From Paramacrobiotus metropolitanus (lineage: Eukaryota; Tardigrada; Eutardigrada; Parachela; Macrobiotidae), in assembly GCF_019649055.1 (NCBI RefSeq), contig NW_026570551.1, positions 1 to 46,894 on the forward strand: a stretch of DNA of 46,894 bases, read 5' to 3'. Shown piece after piece: positions 21,655-32,060 of the stretch (positions within the stretch are counted from its first letter, which is position 1; each line of letters opens with the position of its first letter). The translations under genes were made by a program, and so were the position numbers. The notes under the pieces are model-generated. The model made no database searches. It saw only the letters and a list, made by a program, of their open reading frames with translations, and was not told the DNA's origin.

Positions 21655-24600
21655 ATAAAAGGGAAAGGTCACCACTGCAGAATGGTACTGCAGTGAATGT
21701 GACCACTGCAACGGCTATATGGATGCCGTCAGCGAAAAAGCAAAGTGGACCGGCTATATGGATGCCGCAACCACAAGAAACGGCTAGATGGATGCCGCCA
21801 CAGCAAAGAGAAACGGCTATATGGATGCCGTCATCACAAAAAGGAAATGGAACGGTTATAGGGATACCGTCACAGAATCAAAGGTCACCGCAGAATGGTA
21901 CTGCGAGTGGAAGCGCGCAACGGGACCAAAGGTCACCGCAGAATGGTACTGCGAGTGGAAATTGTCGTGACGGTAGCGCGACACTGCGAACAGCGCAGCA
22001 AAATGAAAGGTCACCGTATTGTAGCGAAGAAGTGTTAGCGCAACGACGCGCACAACGAAATGCAAAGATTCGCCAGGCGCTACTGAATCAAAGGCCACCA
22101 CCGCAGAATGATACTGCAAGTGGAAACGGATGTCAAAAGACAAAATGTAATTGCGAACTAGTAGAAGTGGATGAGGAGCAACATGCGAAATTTCGCAAAT
22201 ATCTGGCAGAGAAGGGCCCACGTTGCAGCTGCCACGTAACGGGGACAGGATATACGACAACAGACATCCGACCCAGATTTTGCAGTTGCTTGGAAGAAGA
22301 AAGGTCACCTTCCGTAGGAAAAGTCCAAGTGAAAGGTCAAGGTGCAAGTGCGAACGCTAAAAGTCACGGCGACAGCGTCGTGTTGAAAGGTCAAGAAACA
22401 GACTTGACACTGCGAACAGCGCAGCAAAAGAATAAGGAAATGGCACAAAACTCCGACGACTCACTTGTGGACGCAGTAACACTACAACAGAAGGAGAAGT
22501 GGCAAAAAGTGGCCTACAGATCGAACGGCAATCACGGGATGTGGGTACCCGTGACACCAAAAGCGAAACAGAAAGCGCGAATGTCACAAGAGGATTACTG
22601 GGATATGCAACAGTTGCGAACGCAATGTGAAAGAAAGCGACTGGAAGAGTTGGTTACCGGGAAACCAGCGCAAGGGTCATCGAACCCAGTCCCAGCATTC
22701 AACGTAGAGGAATATAAGAAGACATGCGCTGACTGGAATTATTCACGTAATGCCCCGCCACGGGATAAACCGCCGAATTATGGAGAAAAAGTCCCCATAC
22801 AAAAGCTGACAAACGGCGGATTTGTCATGAAGCGCAACGAAAGGTCACAGGACTTAGCGCAGAATGAACAAAAAGGACGGTCAAACGAGATGGCGCAAAT
22901 GCAACAGAGTGGCGCAGTTGAAAGGTCACGGGACTTATCGGAGGCACTGCAAAAGGATGCCAATGACAAGTCACCAGCCCGAACAGACGGGATGTCCTCG
23001 CAAATTGATCAGACGAAAACGAACAATGAAGTGTCCGCGAAAGTGATCGAATGGATGACCGAAAAGGGATATGATATGGTCACATATGAAAGGTCACCAG
23101 ATGAGATGAAAGATAGTGAAGCAGAGGAATTGAAGCAAGCTGACCAAATAACAAGTGAAGTCATTGAGAAGCTGCGAGATAAGCGAAATGAAAACCGTAA
23201 AGAGGAACTGATCCATCAAACGATAAATGAAGTGACTAAAGGTCACATGAAGAGCACAAAAGCAAATGAGCAAGTGCAGAACGTGGAAAAGGTCATCGGT
23301 GATAAAATGGATACAGAGAAGCAAACAAATAAAGAAAAGCCGCGAAAATATTACGACGTTCGGACTAACGTTCCACATAGGATTGATAAGCTGAGCGAGA
23401 TACTGAAAGGTCATAGCACTCCAGCAAAAGGACAAGTGCTTTCCGATATGGATCCGGGACCAGTATCGCTCATCCCTGTGAAATGTAAGATTCACACATT
23501 GAAGATTCAAAACGGAAAATTGCCTAAAAGAATTGAAGCATACACTCACGAAGTGAAAGTGGGAGACATAAAGGTCAACGCAATGTTGGACACTGGCGCT
23601 GAGACGTCGCTGATCAGCAAACCGTTTTGCGAGAAGAATGGACTCCATATGCTCCCACTACCACCAGACAGACTGGTGAGGATAAATGGAATTAGCGGAA
23701 CGTCAGGATTCATGGTGACGCACTACTGTGTAGCGCCAGTGACCTTACGAAAGAAGACAAGCGAACATTCCTTCTACGTCCGACCGAAGTGTGACGACGT
23801 ACAGGTGCTATTGGGATTCGACTTCTTAGAGAAGAAGTTCGTACTGATGGATAATGAAGGCGAAGAAGAGAAAGAAGATGACCCCAAACCAGTCGCCAAA
23901 GTACAAGTCGGAAAGGTCACCGAATTTGTAAAACAGACGGGAAATGCTCAAATGGTTAATAAAACGCTAATCCCAGTACCAGAGGCACCGGGAAACGAAA
24001 AGAAAAAGATGACGCGAAAAGAATTGTCACCATTTGAGCAGTTGCAAATGATTCAGCAGGAGATCGAAAAGACATTAAATCGGACCTTGCTGGCACAGAA
24101 GGGAAGAGAAAAAGTCATCCCAGTACCAGAGGCACCGGGAATGACAAAAGTGCAGCAGGAAGAAATTATCCCAGTACCAGAGGCACTGGAAACGAAAAAT
24201 GAAAATGAAAAGACTGCTACCGAAAGGTCACCAACGAGTGAAGAGATAATTGCCACACAGAAAGAAGCGGCAGTTGCAGCGAAACAATCTCTTGTGCCAG
24301 ACATGCAGTGGGCAAAGCCTATCCCAGTACCAGAGGCACTGGAAATAAAGACGGCTAAAGTGGGGAAAGATAAAAAGAGTGAAAGGTTACGAGTTTTGAA
24401 ACGAATAGTTGAAGAGGAACAGATGTTTACAGGCGAAATCCGCGACAAGGCACTCGAACAATTGAAAGGTCACCGAACAGAAAAAGAACCAGAGGTCATT
24501 GAAATATCCTCGGAGGATAAAAGCGTGACTCCAATCGAATGTGAGGAAGATACCACAGTACAGGAACAGATTAAACCTGAAGCGAGTCAAAGGATATTAA

Positions 24601-26225
24601 CTCCAGAAGAACGAGCCGGGAGTTGTCACCACGGTTACTTTGAGGATCCGTGCAGAGTGCAACCACAATGGGAATGCGCGGAGTGTAGTGAAAATGCCTC
24701 TCAAGATGACCCTTCAGAATGGCCAAGATGTAATGCCGCATTAGCAGACATTAAAGGTCACGCCCAAAAGAAAGCGAAAAGCATCATGCGGACAAACGAA
24801 ATGTGGAAACCACACATCGAACGGTATCATTGGAATAGATATCGAACGTGGTTGTCATGTGTGGAAAGTTTCATAATTGGAAGAGGCAGATGGCTGAACC
24901 ATTGGTTGCAACGTGTGGAGAAAGGAATCCAAGATCCTCTCGATCCGGTAGCGACAGAAAGGAGATTTGAACGAGAGATAGAAGAAATGACCGAGGAAGG
25001 AGAAATGTGGGAAGAAGCGAGAGTTGACCTTTTCTGGGACTTCCGCGTGAACCATATGTATAAAGGTGAAGGGAGAACGATCATTTTCCCAGCAGGACTC
25101 GGTACACCTGTCTACGAATCACTTGAAGTGTACTACAATGCGTTAAAAGAAGGAAACGAAAAAGTATTCGAGCAATATTGGAAGAAATTCGAGGAAGAAA
25201 TCCCCAAATTTGACGTAAAAGAAATGCGAGAACTACAGGTAACTCGGAAAAGAAGGTTACCGGGTTTGATGCAAAAGAAAAAGGTGACCTTTGCACCAGA
25301 TCCAGACGGAGTGGACTACCCAGAACGAGGTGGTGATACGTGGTGCATGTACGAAACGATTCCGAATGATGAATGGGTCACCGAAGAACTGATGGCAAAC
25401 TGCATTTTCGTTGGTCCTAAACGACCTAAAGGTTACGAAACAGTTCAACAGGATGAAGCCGATAAAGGGACTCCCAAAGAAGCAGAGAAAGAGGAACCAA
25501 TTAAAGAGATAGCCGAAGGACAATCGAATGAAACAGAAGAAAGTTCAAAGTCAGCTTTCGATATTGCGCAGATGTTAACGGATAGAGGTGAAATGTGGAA
25601 AAGGTTCAAAGAGGAAGTTGAAAGGATATCGAACGAACAACAAAACCCAGTAACTGAGGCAAAAAACGGGGAAAGGTCACTCGATAACGGTGAGGAATGT
25701 CCGCCGGTCGAGTTGACCGAAAAGCCATTAACGAGCCGCGAAGAAATAAATGAACTGGAAAAGTCAAAATCGGACAAAGAAAGGTCAAACTCCGATCAAT
25801 CAGAAAAGTCACCAACGAGAATTCGGGTAGCAAGGAGTCACCCAAGAGTCGCCGCACGAAACGGACGAAAAGCAAAAGAAGGGGACAAACCCCTGCTCAA
25901 AAATTCGAAAGCGAAAAAACTTAGCGATTCGCCGGAAAACGGAAGTGACCTTTCATCGGAAGACGAGGGAGTTGATGAACGCCCACTTGAAAAGGCTGAC
26001 AAAGGTCAAGCCACTGCACAGGAATATGAGAGCAGTAATTCGGATTCAGAGTGGACGAGTTCAAGTGACAATTCAACAACTTCGGAAGATTCAGGTGTAA
26101 GTGACCTTTCGGAGCAAGAGGATTTAATGGACTTGGATGAGGATGACGAAGTTGATGAGGAAAAAGAAAAGGATATTAAAGTCAGAAGATTGAAAGTGGA
26201 AAAGCTAGAATGTCGAAAGACGTGA
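21597..26225 (+). CDS. pro: Pro ORF: aspartic protease plus very long extra region
   Basis: Entered by the -1 shift from gag; the frame runs about 1,540 codons with no ATG required. The first ~600 codons are low complexity, with several WMP repeats (about 21,720-21,870) and QNGTASG repeats. A retropepsin-like protease follows, with active-site motif DTGA (23589-23600) and the downstream LLGFDFL flap-side motif (about 23,808). Next come four IPVPEA repeats (about 23,970-24,340). A conserved-looking folded region lies at about 24,610-25,430, with C/H clusters (CHHGYFEDPC, CAEC) and many tryptophans; I cannot assign it to a family. The last ~250 codons are acidic and disordered. A span of roughly 850 codons between protease and RT is unusual for Ty3/gypsy. 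Octamer copies read here as KVT, RS or KGH according to frame. Confidence 0.8.
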   Translation, partial: RARSVGTGEPTDRPDPKPPDKRERSPLQNGTAVNVTTATAIWMPSAKKQSGPAIWMPQPQETARWMPPQQRETAIWMPSSQKGNGTVIGIPSQNQRSPQNGTASGSAQRDQRSPQNGTASGNCRDGSATLRTAQQNERSPYCSEEVLAQRRAQRNAKIRQALLNQRPPPQNDTASGNGCQKTKCNCELVEVDEEQHAKFRKYLAEKGPRCSCHVTGTGYTTTDIRPRFCSCLEEERSPSVGKVQVKGQGASANAKSHGDSVVLKGQETDLTLRTAQQKNKEMAQNSDDSLVDAVTLQQKEKWQKVAYRSNGNHGMWVPVTPKAKQKARMSQEDYWDMQQLRTQCERKRLEELVTGKPAQGSSNPVPAFNVEEYKKTCADWNYSRNAPPRDKPPNYGEKVPIQKLTNGGFVMKRNERSQDLAQNEQKGRSNEMAQMQQSGAVERSRDLSEALQKDANDKSPARTDGMSSQIDQTKTNNEVSAKVIEWMTEKGYDMVTYERSPDEMKDSEAEELKQADQITSEVIEKLRDKRNENRKEELIHQTINEVTKGHMKSTKANEQVQNVEKVIGDKMDTEKQTNKEKPRKYYDVRTNVPHRIDKLSEILKGHSTPAKGQVLSDMDPGPVSLIPVKCKIHTLKIQNGKLPKRIEAYTHEVKVGDIKVNAMLDTGAETSLISKPFCEKNGLHMLPLPPDRLVRINGISGTSGFMVTHYCVAPVTLRKKTSEHSFYVRPKCDDVQVLLGFDFLEKKFVLMDNEGEEEKEDDPKPVAKVQVGKVTEFVKQTGNAQMVNKTLIPVPEAPGNEKKKMTRKELSPFEQLQMIQQEIEKTLNRTLLAQKGREKVIPVPEAPGMTKVQQEEIIPVPEALETKNENEKTATERSPTSEEIIATQKEAAVAAKQSLVPDMQWAKPIPVPEALEIKTAKVGKDKKSERLRVLKRIVEEEQMFTGEIRDKALEQLKGHRTEKEPEVIEISSEDKSVTPIECEEDTTVQEQIKPEASQRILTPEERAGSCHHGYFEDPCRVQPQWECAECSENASQDDPSEWPRCNAALADIKGHAQKKAKSIMRTNEMWKPHIERYHWNRYRTWLSCVESFIIGRGRWLNHWLQRVEKGIQDPLDPVATERRFEREIEEMTEEGEMWEEARVDLFWDFRVNHMYKGEGRTIIFPAGLGTPVYESLEVYYNALKEGNEKVFEQYWKKFEEEIPKFDVKEMRELQVTRKRRLPGLMQKKKVTFAPDPDGVDYPERGGDTWCMYETIPNDEWVTEELMANCIFVGPKRPKGYETVQQDEADKGTPKEAEKEEPIKEIAEGQSNETEESSKSAFDIAQMLTDRGEMWKRFKEEVERISNEQQNPVTEAKNGERSLDNGEECPPVELTEKPLTSREEINELEKSKSDKERSNSDQSEKSPTRIRVARSHPRVAARNGRKAKEGDKPLLKNSKAKKLSDSPENGSDLSSEDEGVDERPLEKADKGQATAQEYESSNSDSEWTSSSDNSTTSEDSGVSDLSEQEDLMDLDEDDEVDEEKEKDIKVRRLKVEKLECRKT

Positions 26226-28741
26226 TCAAAGTCTACAGCGACCAACGAATCAAGTTGAAACCGTCAAACTGCACACGTGTAAAGGTCAAGATGGGAAAAT
26301 ATGCACCGGCACAAAACAAGTTGATGTTTACACCGGTCCCACAAGTGGAGACTGAAGTGCAACCGTTGGCAGGAGTGACGGACCACAGGGGAAAATACTT
26401 CGAAATCGTTATCGCAAATCACAGTAGCAAATACCGGATCGTGAAGAAAAATCAGCTACTCGGCTACGTTGAGCCGTATGAGCATATGGAAAATGTAAAG
26501 GTCAACGCAGGGACAGTAAAGAACGTACTCGAAGACCCTGAGGTGGACGATACAACAAAAGCCGAGTTGAAAAAGATAATTGAAAACTTGAAATTGGGAC
26601 CTGACCTTACCCAAGAGCAGAAAAACGACGTGTACAACGCGTTTTGGGAATTCTGGAAAGTCTTACCCACATCAAGGAAACCGTATGGAGATGTGAAAGG
26701 GGTCACCCACGTAATTGATACGGGAGATGCGAAACCAGTAAAATGTAACCCGGCCAGAACGAGTTGGACAGGCCGCGAGTTTATAACAAAGCATATCGAA
26801 GAGATGTTGGCACAAGATGTAATTGAACCGTCAGACGCCGAGTGGAGTTTCCCAGTCGTATTGGCAGTAAAGAAAAATGGCGACGGAACAATGGGAACAA
26901 GATTTTGCGTCAATTACATCATGCTTAATAAGCTAACGAGAAAGAATAATTACCCGTTACCAAATCCGGATGAGTTGCTCGACGCGTGCGCAGGCAACAA
27001 ATATTACGGAAAAATGGACTTACAAAGTGGATTCTGGCAGATCCCAATGGATCCAGCGTCAATCAACAAGACGACCTTTGTAACACAAGATGGAATGTAC
27101 CGATTTAAAAGAATGCCATTTGGCGTATGCAACGGACCAGCAACGTTTCAATTGTGTATGGATAAAGTACTTTCGAAAGCGAAAAGAAAGGGTTGCGTTT
27201 TCGGGTATATCGACGACGTGATCTTCGCCGGAAAAACTTGGGAAATTTTCATGCAGAATCTGCGAAATGTTTTAATGAGTCTGGTGGAAGCGGGATTCAC
27301 GATTAAGCCAACGAAATGCGAATTTGGAATGAGACAAATGGGATTTCTGGGTCATATACTCAGCGAGGACGGAATTCGTATGGACCCGGAAAAGGTCACC
27401 GCGGTCTCAGAGTTCAAACGGCCTCAAACAGAAAGGCAGTTAAGGTCATTCCTCGGACTGGCGAACTATTACCGCAAGTTCATAATGGGATATGCACAAA
27501 AGACTTGTCATTTATATGAACTGCTGAGACAAGATAAGCACGTGAAGAAGGACTGGACAGCAGCACACGAAGAAGAGTTCAACAGCTTGAAACAGCTGTT
27601 ATGTGAAGGTCCAGTATTGGCAAAGTTTGACCCCGCGAAACCGACTGTCATCGAATGCGACGCGAGTAAAGAAGGAATCGGAGCGGTGCTGTCACAAGAT
27701 GGACATCCGATCGCGTACGCCAGTCGTGTCTTACATGGGGCCGAGAAAAACTACGGCGTAACAGAATGGGAATGTCTGGCAGTAGTGTTCGCTGTTAGGA
27801 AATTCAAGCCGTATATCGATTACGCAGAATTCACCGTAAGGACGGATCATCAGGCACTGACCAACCTTTTAAGGTCAGAAACGAACAAAGTCGGAATGAA
27901 CCCGCGCTTGACAAGATGGGCAATGGCCTTGCAAGGTCACCAGTTCAAAATTGAATACAAACCCGGAAAGTACTGCGATAATGCGGACGCATTATCGAGA
28001 GCACCAATTGAAGGCCCGACGTGTCAAGAAGAGGAATTCGATGAGATTCCAAACTTCGAGGATTACAAGAAGGAGTTTGATACGAAGGAACCGGCAATTG
28101 AAGTGGGACAGCTGTTCCTGCAGATGGTGGAACAGAGGGAGAAACGACTAAAGGTCACTTCAGCTACGGCGAACGAGTCGGCTGAAAACGAAGCAAAAGT
28201 GAACCGAGTGAGAAGCTGGTTGCCCGCCGTTAGTGACTTAAAGGTCACCGGACTTGACGCGGAATCTCAAATGCAGAATGGAAAGGTCACGGGACTTGAT
28301 GATAGAGCGGAGAATAGAGATGACCTTTGGGAAACGGACAAAGTTACACAGGCGTTGAACGAGTGTCCAATTAAGTTGCTGAGATTCCCAAAACAGACGA
28401 AAAAGAGGTACAAACCGTTACCGCGCTGCAAGGTCATCAGAGACTGGAACGAACTAAGTACGGCCACAGTTCGTATCGTCAACCTGCAAGGCGACGAAGA
28501 AGAAGAGGATGACTCAAATCTGCAATTACGGAATAAACAGTTAAAAGATCCCCATCTGGCAATGATAATAGATGAATTGGAACATCTGCCAGACGCGGAA
28601 ACAAGATCAAAATTCGAAGTGCACTACCAGTTATGGAACGGCATATTATACCGAGTCAAGGATAAAAATGGGAGGCTCGAAAGGTCATATGTTGGTACCG
28701 CTGTCAATGCGAAGAGCGATAATCCACGCATTGCACGATGA
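26210..28741 (+). CDS. pol: Reverse transcriptase and RNase H
   Basis: The frame lies -1 relative to the protease ORF and overlaps it by 46 nt (26180-26225), with an ATG at 26210. RT has the expected order of motifs: FCVNYIMLNKL, KMDLQSGFWQI, FKRMPFGVCNGPATFQ, YIDD catalytic site (27206-27217), and LGHILSEDGI. The RNase H domain follows, with CDASKEGIGAVL, TDHQAL and NADALSR. After RNase H about 200 codons form a charged linker that carries six or more octamer copies (28,150-28,330), looking like inserted motif units. No slippery heptamer is visible in the overlap, so re-initiation at the ATG, a second non-canonical shift or a sequence error are possible. Assignment to Ty3/gypsy RT is firm. 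Confidence 0.9.
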   Translation: MSKDVIKVYSDQRIKLKPSNCTRVKVKMGKYAPAQNKLMFTPVPQVETEVQPLAGVTDHRGKYFEIVIANHSSKYRIVKKNQLLGYVEPYEHMENVKVNAGTVKNVLEDPEVDDTTKAELKKIIENLKLGPDLTQEQKNDVYNAFWEFWKVLPTSRKPYGDVKGVTHVIDTGDAKPVKCNPARTSWTGREFITKHIEEMLAQDVIEPSDAEWSFPVVLAVKKNGDGTMGTRFCVNYIMLNKLTRKNNYPLPNPDELLDACAGNKYYGKMDLQSGFWQIPMDPASINKTTFVTQDGMYRFKRMPFGVCNGPATFQLCMDKVLSKAKRKGCVFGYIDDVIFAGKTWEIFMQNLRNVLMSLVEAGFTIKPTKCEFGMRQMGFLGHILSEDGIRMDPEKVTAVSEFKRPQTERQLRSFLGLANYYRKFIMGYAQKTCHLYELLRQDKHVKKDWTAAHEEEFNSLKQLLCEGPVLAKFDPAKPTVIECDASKEGIGAVLSQDGHPIAYASRVLHGAEKNYGVTEWECLAVVFAVRKFKPYIDYAEFTVRTDHQALTNLLRSETNKVGMNPRLTRWAMALQGHQFKIEYKPGKYCDNADALSRAPIEGPTCQEEEFDEIPNFEDYKKEFDTKEPAIEVGQLFLQMVEQREKRLKVTSATANESAENEAKVNRVRSWLPAVSDLKVTGLDAESQMQNGKVTGLDDRAENRDDLWETDKVTQALNECPIKLLRFPKQTKKRYKPLPRCKVIRDWNELSTATVRIVNLQGDEEEEDDSNLQLRNKQLKDPHLAMIIDELEHLPDAETRSKFEVHYQLWNGILYRVKDKNGRLERSYVGTAVNAKSDNPRIAR

Positions 28742-30506
28742 GAAGGCAGCAGGACATTTGGGATTTGAGAAGACATTGACAGCGACTAAGACTCCGATAT
28801 TACTGGGACAGGATGAGTACAGATGTGAAGAATTACATACTCGCCTGTCAAGGATGTCAGTTCCGTAAAACACCGAGGAAATGTCCACCTGGAAAATTGC
28901 AAGAGATTAAAGTGGGACATCCGTTCTTCCGAGTATATGCTGACTTGAAAGGACCTTTGTTACCGACGAAGAAACGTGGATACAAGTACATAGCGGTATT
29001 TATCGACCAACTGACGAAATACGTGATCGCGGTACCGATGAAAACAGCAACGGCTAAAGAATTCGCTAAAGTGTTCGTGAAGCACGTGATATTGGTACAC
29101 GGAGCACCGCACATCCTGCATACGGATCGCGGACGACACTTTACAGCTGAAGTATTGGCAAAGGTCACCAATGTGTTTAAAATTAAACACACATTTGGAA
29201 CGGCGTATCACCCAGAAGGTCAAGGCCAAGTGGAGAGACAGATGCAGACGATCGCTGATGGCTTGGCGCAATACCTAAAAGCGGGAAATGAGCGAAAGTT
29301 TAACAAGTATCTCCCATATGTTATTTCGGCGATGAACAGAGTCGTGCACGCCACAACGGGATATTCAGCATACTATATGCTACACGGCAGAGAAATGACA
29401 ATGCCGGAAGATGTGGTTACAAAAACGAATATACCCGATGATTACGGAACTCCAGACGAATGGGTGGAGACCATGAAAAAGAACTTGACCTTTGCCGAAG
29501 AAGTGGCGAGATGTAACATCAAAGACGCATATGAGAAAATGCGGAAATTTATAATAAGAAGAAATCGGAGCCGAATTTCAAAGTGGGCGATTTGGTACTT
29601 ATACGACTTCCAAAAGATACTAAACAGGGGAAGAAAGAAAACCAGTCGGATTTCAAGTCGAAGTACGATAAAGTGTGGAAAATTCTTAGCTTCCCGCGAA
29701 CAAACGAAGTGGAGGTCATCGAGCAGAACCCGAAGAAGGAAGCGGATCTAAAAGTGGTTTCCATCGATCGGTTAAAGCCGTGGCATCCGCCATTACCCGA
29801 CGAGAAAGATTCGCAACGGACGTTGAACGAAAAAGAAATGGAAGAAGCCGAGCTTGCTTCGAAAAATGGTACTAATCAATTTTTCGAACCACCTCTGCTA
29901 CCTGAAAGGGAAAAAGTGGATAAGGGCGCAGAGCATACTCCTCAAAAAGAACCTTTTTTCGAACCACCTCCGCTACCTGAAATGGAAAAAGAAAACAAAT
30001 CTACAAAGAAAAGAGGAAGAAAGAAGAAAGAGGATAAGGATTTCGAAACAGCAGTCACAATCAAGTTGAACGCGGAGGCTGGTAATTTGGCAGAAAGGTC
30101 ACTGGAAAAAGATACCGAAACGAGCTCCAAAGTACCAGAGCGTACCTCCAAAAAGGACTTGCAACAATCCTTTTTCGAACCACGCACTGCTACCGCAGAT
30201 AAAGATGACCTTTTGAAACAGCGAACGGACGCTGAGATATCAGAGCGTGACCCAAATTTTTTCGAACCACGCACTGCTACCGGCGATGATGACCTCATTC
30301 AAAAGAGAAAAGAGGAAATAGAGGCGGTCAAATCAAAAGCTGAACAATTGGGCCGTGATATAGCGAAAGCAATTAACGAGCGGAAGGTTAAACAGAAGAA
30401 AAAGAAACCAACTCCTACGGACTTATTAACTCAAAAAGGCGAACCTGAGGACGCAGCCGAGAAGGAACTTCTTGATCGGATAACTAAAGGACGCGAAAAC
30501 AAATAA
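28690..30506 (+). CDS. pol: Integrase with GPY/F-like tail and FFEP repeats, frame interrupted
   Basis: Integrase domains are read in three frames. The His pair of the HHCC zinc finger (HALHDEKAAGH, about 28,726) is in one frame. The Cys pair (ACQGC, about 28,840) and the DDE core are in the next: ADLKGP, then HTDRG (about 29,118), then GQVERQ (about 29,225). The C-terminal part with VGDLVLIRLPK (about 29,583) and the RLKPWHP motif is in a third. Frame changes fall near 28,690, 28,800 and 29,560. The carboxy-terminal tail has four FFEP repeats (FFEPP or FFEPR, 29,880-30,280) and is very charged. It ends at TAA 30504-30506. The breaks suggest a damaged copy or single-base sequence errors. Confidence 0.8.
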
Positions 30507-32060
30507 CCCACATAAACATGATTAACGGGATTAATGGCACTAAAAATAGAAGTTCGGAAGGTGTAAAGGTCATACGAAGTTCATCAGCCAATCGTTATCG
30601 TTTTCGCTGATAGTGGAAAGGTCAACAAACTCTGACGAAAAGTCATCAAAAATGTTAAAGGTCAAAAGGTCATTGAAACGGACACCAGAAAGGTCATCAT
30701 GGATGAAAAGTCAACAGGAAGGTCCTCCAGTCGAAAGGTCATCAGACTCCGGACTGAACCATACGAGAGAAGCAAAAGGTTATCGAAAGGTCAAGATACT
30801 CCGACCGAAATTCAAATAGAACAACGAAAAGGTCACGGAAGTTCGGAATCTTCAGAAATTGTCGTCCAGTCGAAAGGTCATCGGACTCTGACTGAAATAC
30901 AAAATGAAGTGCAAACGTCGATCGAAGTAAAAGCGGAAGAAATTAAAGGTCAATCGTATTGGTAAGAGACTCCGGCAGAAATCCAAATGGAACAGCCAAA
31001 AGGTCACGAAAGATCTGGATCAGCAAAAATGAAAGGTCATCAGACGAGGTTGTGAAGCCGGATCACAGAAAACCATAAGGTGTCAAGTGAAAGGTCAAGC
31101 GACAGACCGACTCAAGGTCACGGGACTTTCACAGAAAAAGACGAACAGCCTAAAGGTCAACAGACGTCTGGAACCGTGGAGAAGGAAGCGCAATCTAAAG
31201 GTCAAGAGAGTTCCGTGTCTACGGAACAACCGAAAGGTCACGAGACTTTGAAAGAGAAGGTCGTGCTCCCCATGGAAAGAGCCGCAGTAGATGCAGAAGC
31301 GGACTCCGCGCGACAGGTGGTTCAAAAAATCGTTGTTTACACTGTTGAAAGAGGCTTCAGCGACGGAGAAACCGAAAGGTCAAAAGATTCCATTGACGAC
31401 CGAGAAAACCAAAAGGTCACAAGACTTAACCGCAAAAGAGAAGACTGACGAACCGGAATCGACTCAGTCTTCGTCCGGATCATTGGCGAGATAGACAATC
31501 GATGAGAAACAGAGTCAGGAAACCGAACCAACGGACTCGGCATTCCCGCAGAAACCGGATACGTGCGGTACACCAGCGAAATGAAAAATGCTGCCAGAGC
31601 ACAACAAAATGCGTGGAGAATGGTCATAACTGATGCGACATTGGATAATATATGTCGAACAAATGGAACGACATGACCTTTCGAGTTACAAGGCTGTGAA
31701 CTTAGAACTGGAAGAACTTTGTACTCGAATAATGGCGAACAGATTAGAAACAGTTGAATGTTAATTAGTTATCGCTGGAGAACTGGTGAAAACGTCAAAA
31801 GCGTGAAAGGTCACCGTGTTAGAATGAGACGAATGAACTGAAAAATGGCACGGGAAAGGTCATCACGTTAAAGTAACGAAAGGTCATCGGAATAAGAATT
31901 GAATGCGAAAGACTCAGTTCAGTACGGTATAGCCTAACTAGGCGCGATGGTAAAGTATAAAGGTCACGTAACATATTATTGAAACCGCGTTCGTGTACTT
32001 GTTGTTTTCAGCGTTTATAGCACAGAATCGAAGGGATAAAGAAATCATGTGGAATATCTA
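30507..32060 (+). promoter_or_regulatory. Octamer-dense 3' region
   Basis: Between 30,541 and 31,440 there are about 19 AGGTCA hexamers, nearly all forward and mostly AAAGGTCA, about one per 45 bp. Two form a direct repeat with 2-nt spacing at 30659-30672. Short open frames are present (for example 31080-31448) but are lysine- and serine-rich products of the repeated motif, without recognisable domains. I treat the region as non-coding. It lies where an envelope gene would be in a retrovirus-like element; none is seen. Confidence 0.6.

Noticed and set aside
31080-31448. Possible envelope or accessory ORF in the 3' part of the retrotransposon
   Set aside because: No signal peptide, membrane segment or cysteine pattern; the product is essentially the translation of repeated octamers in one frame.
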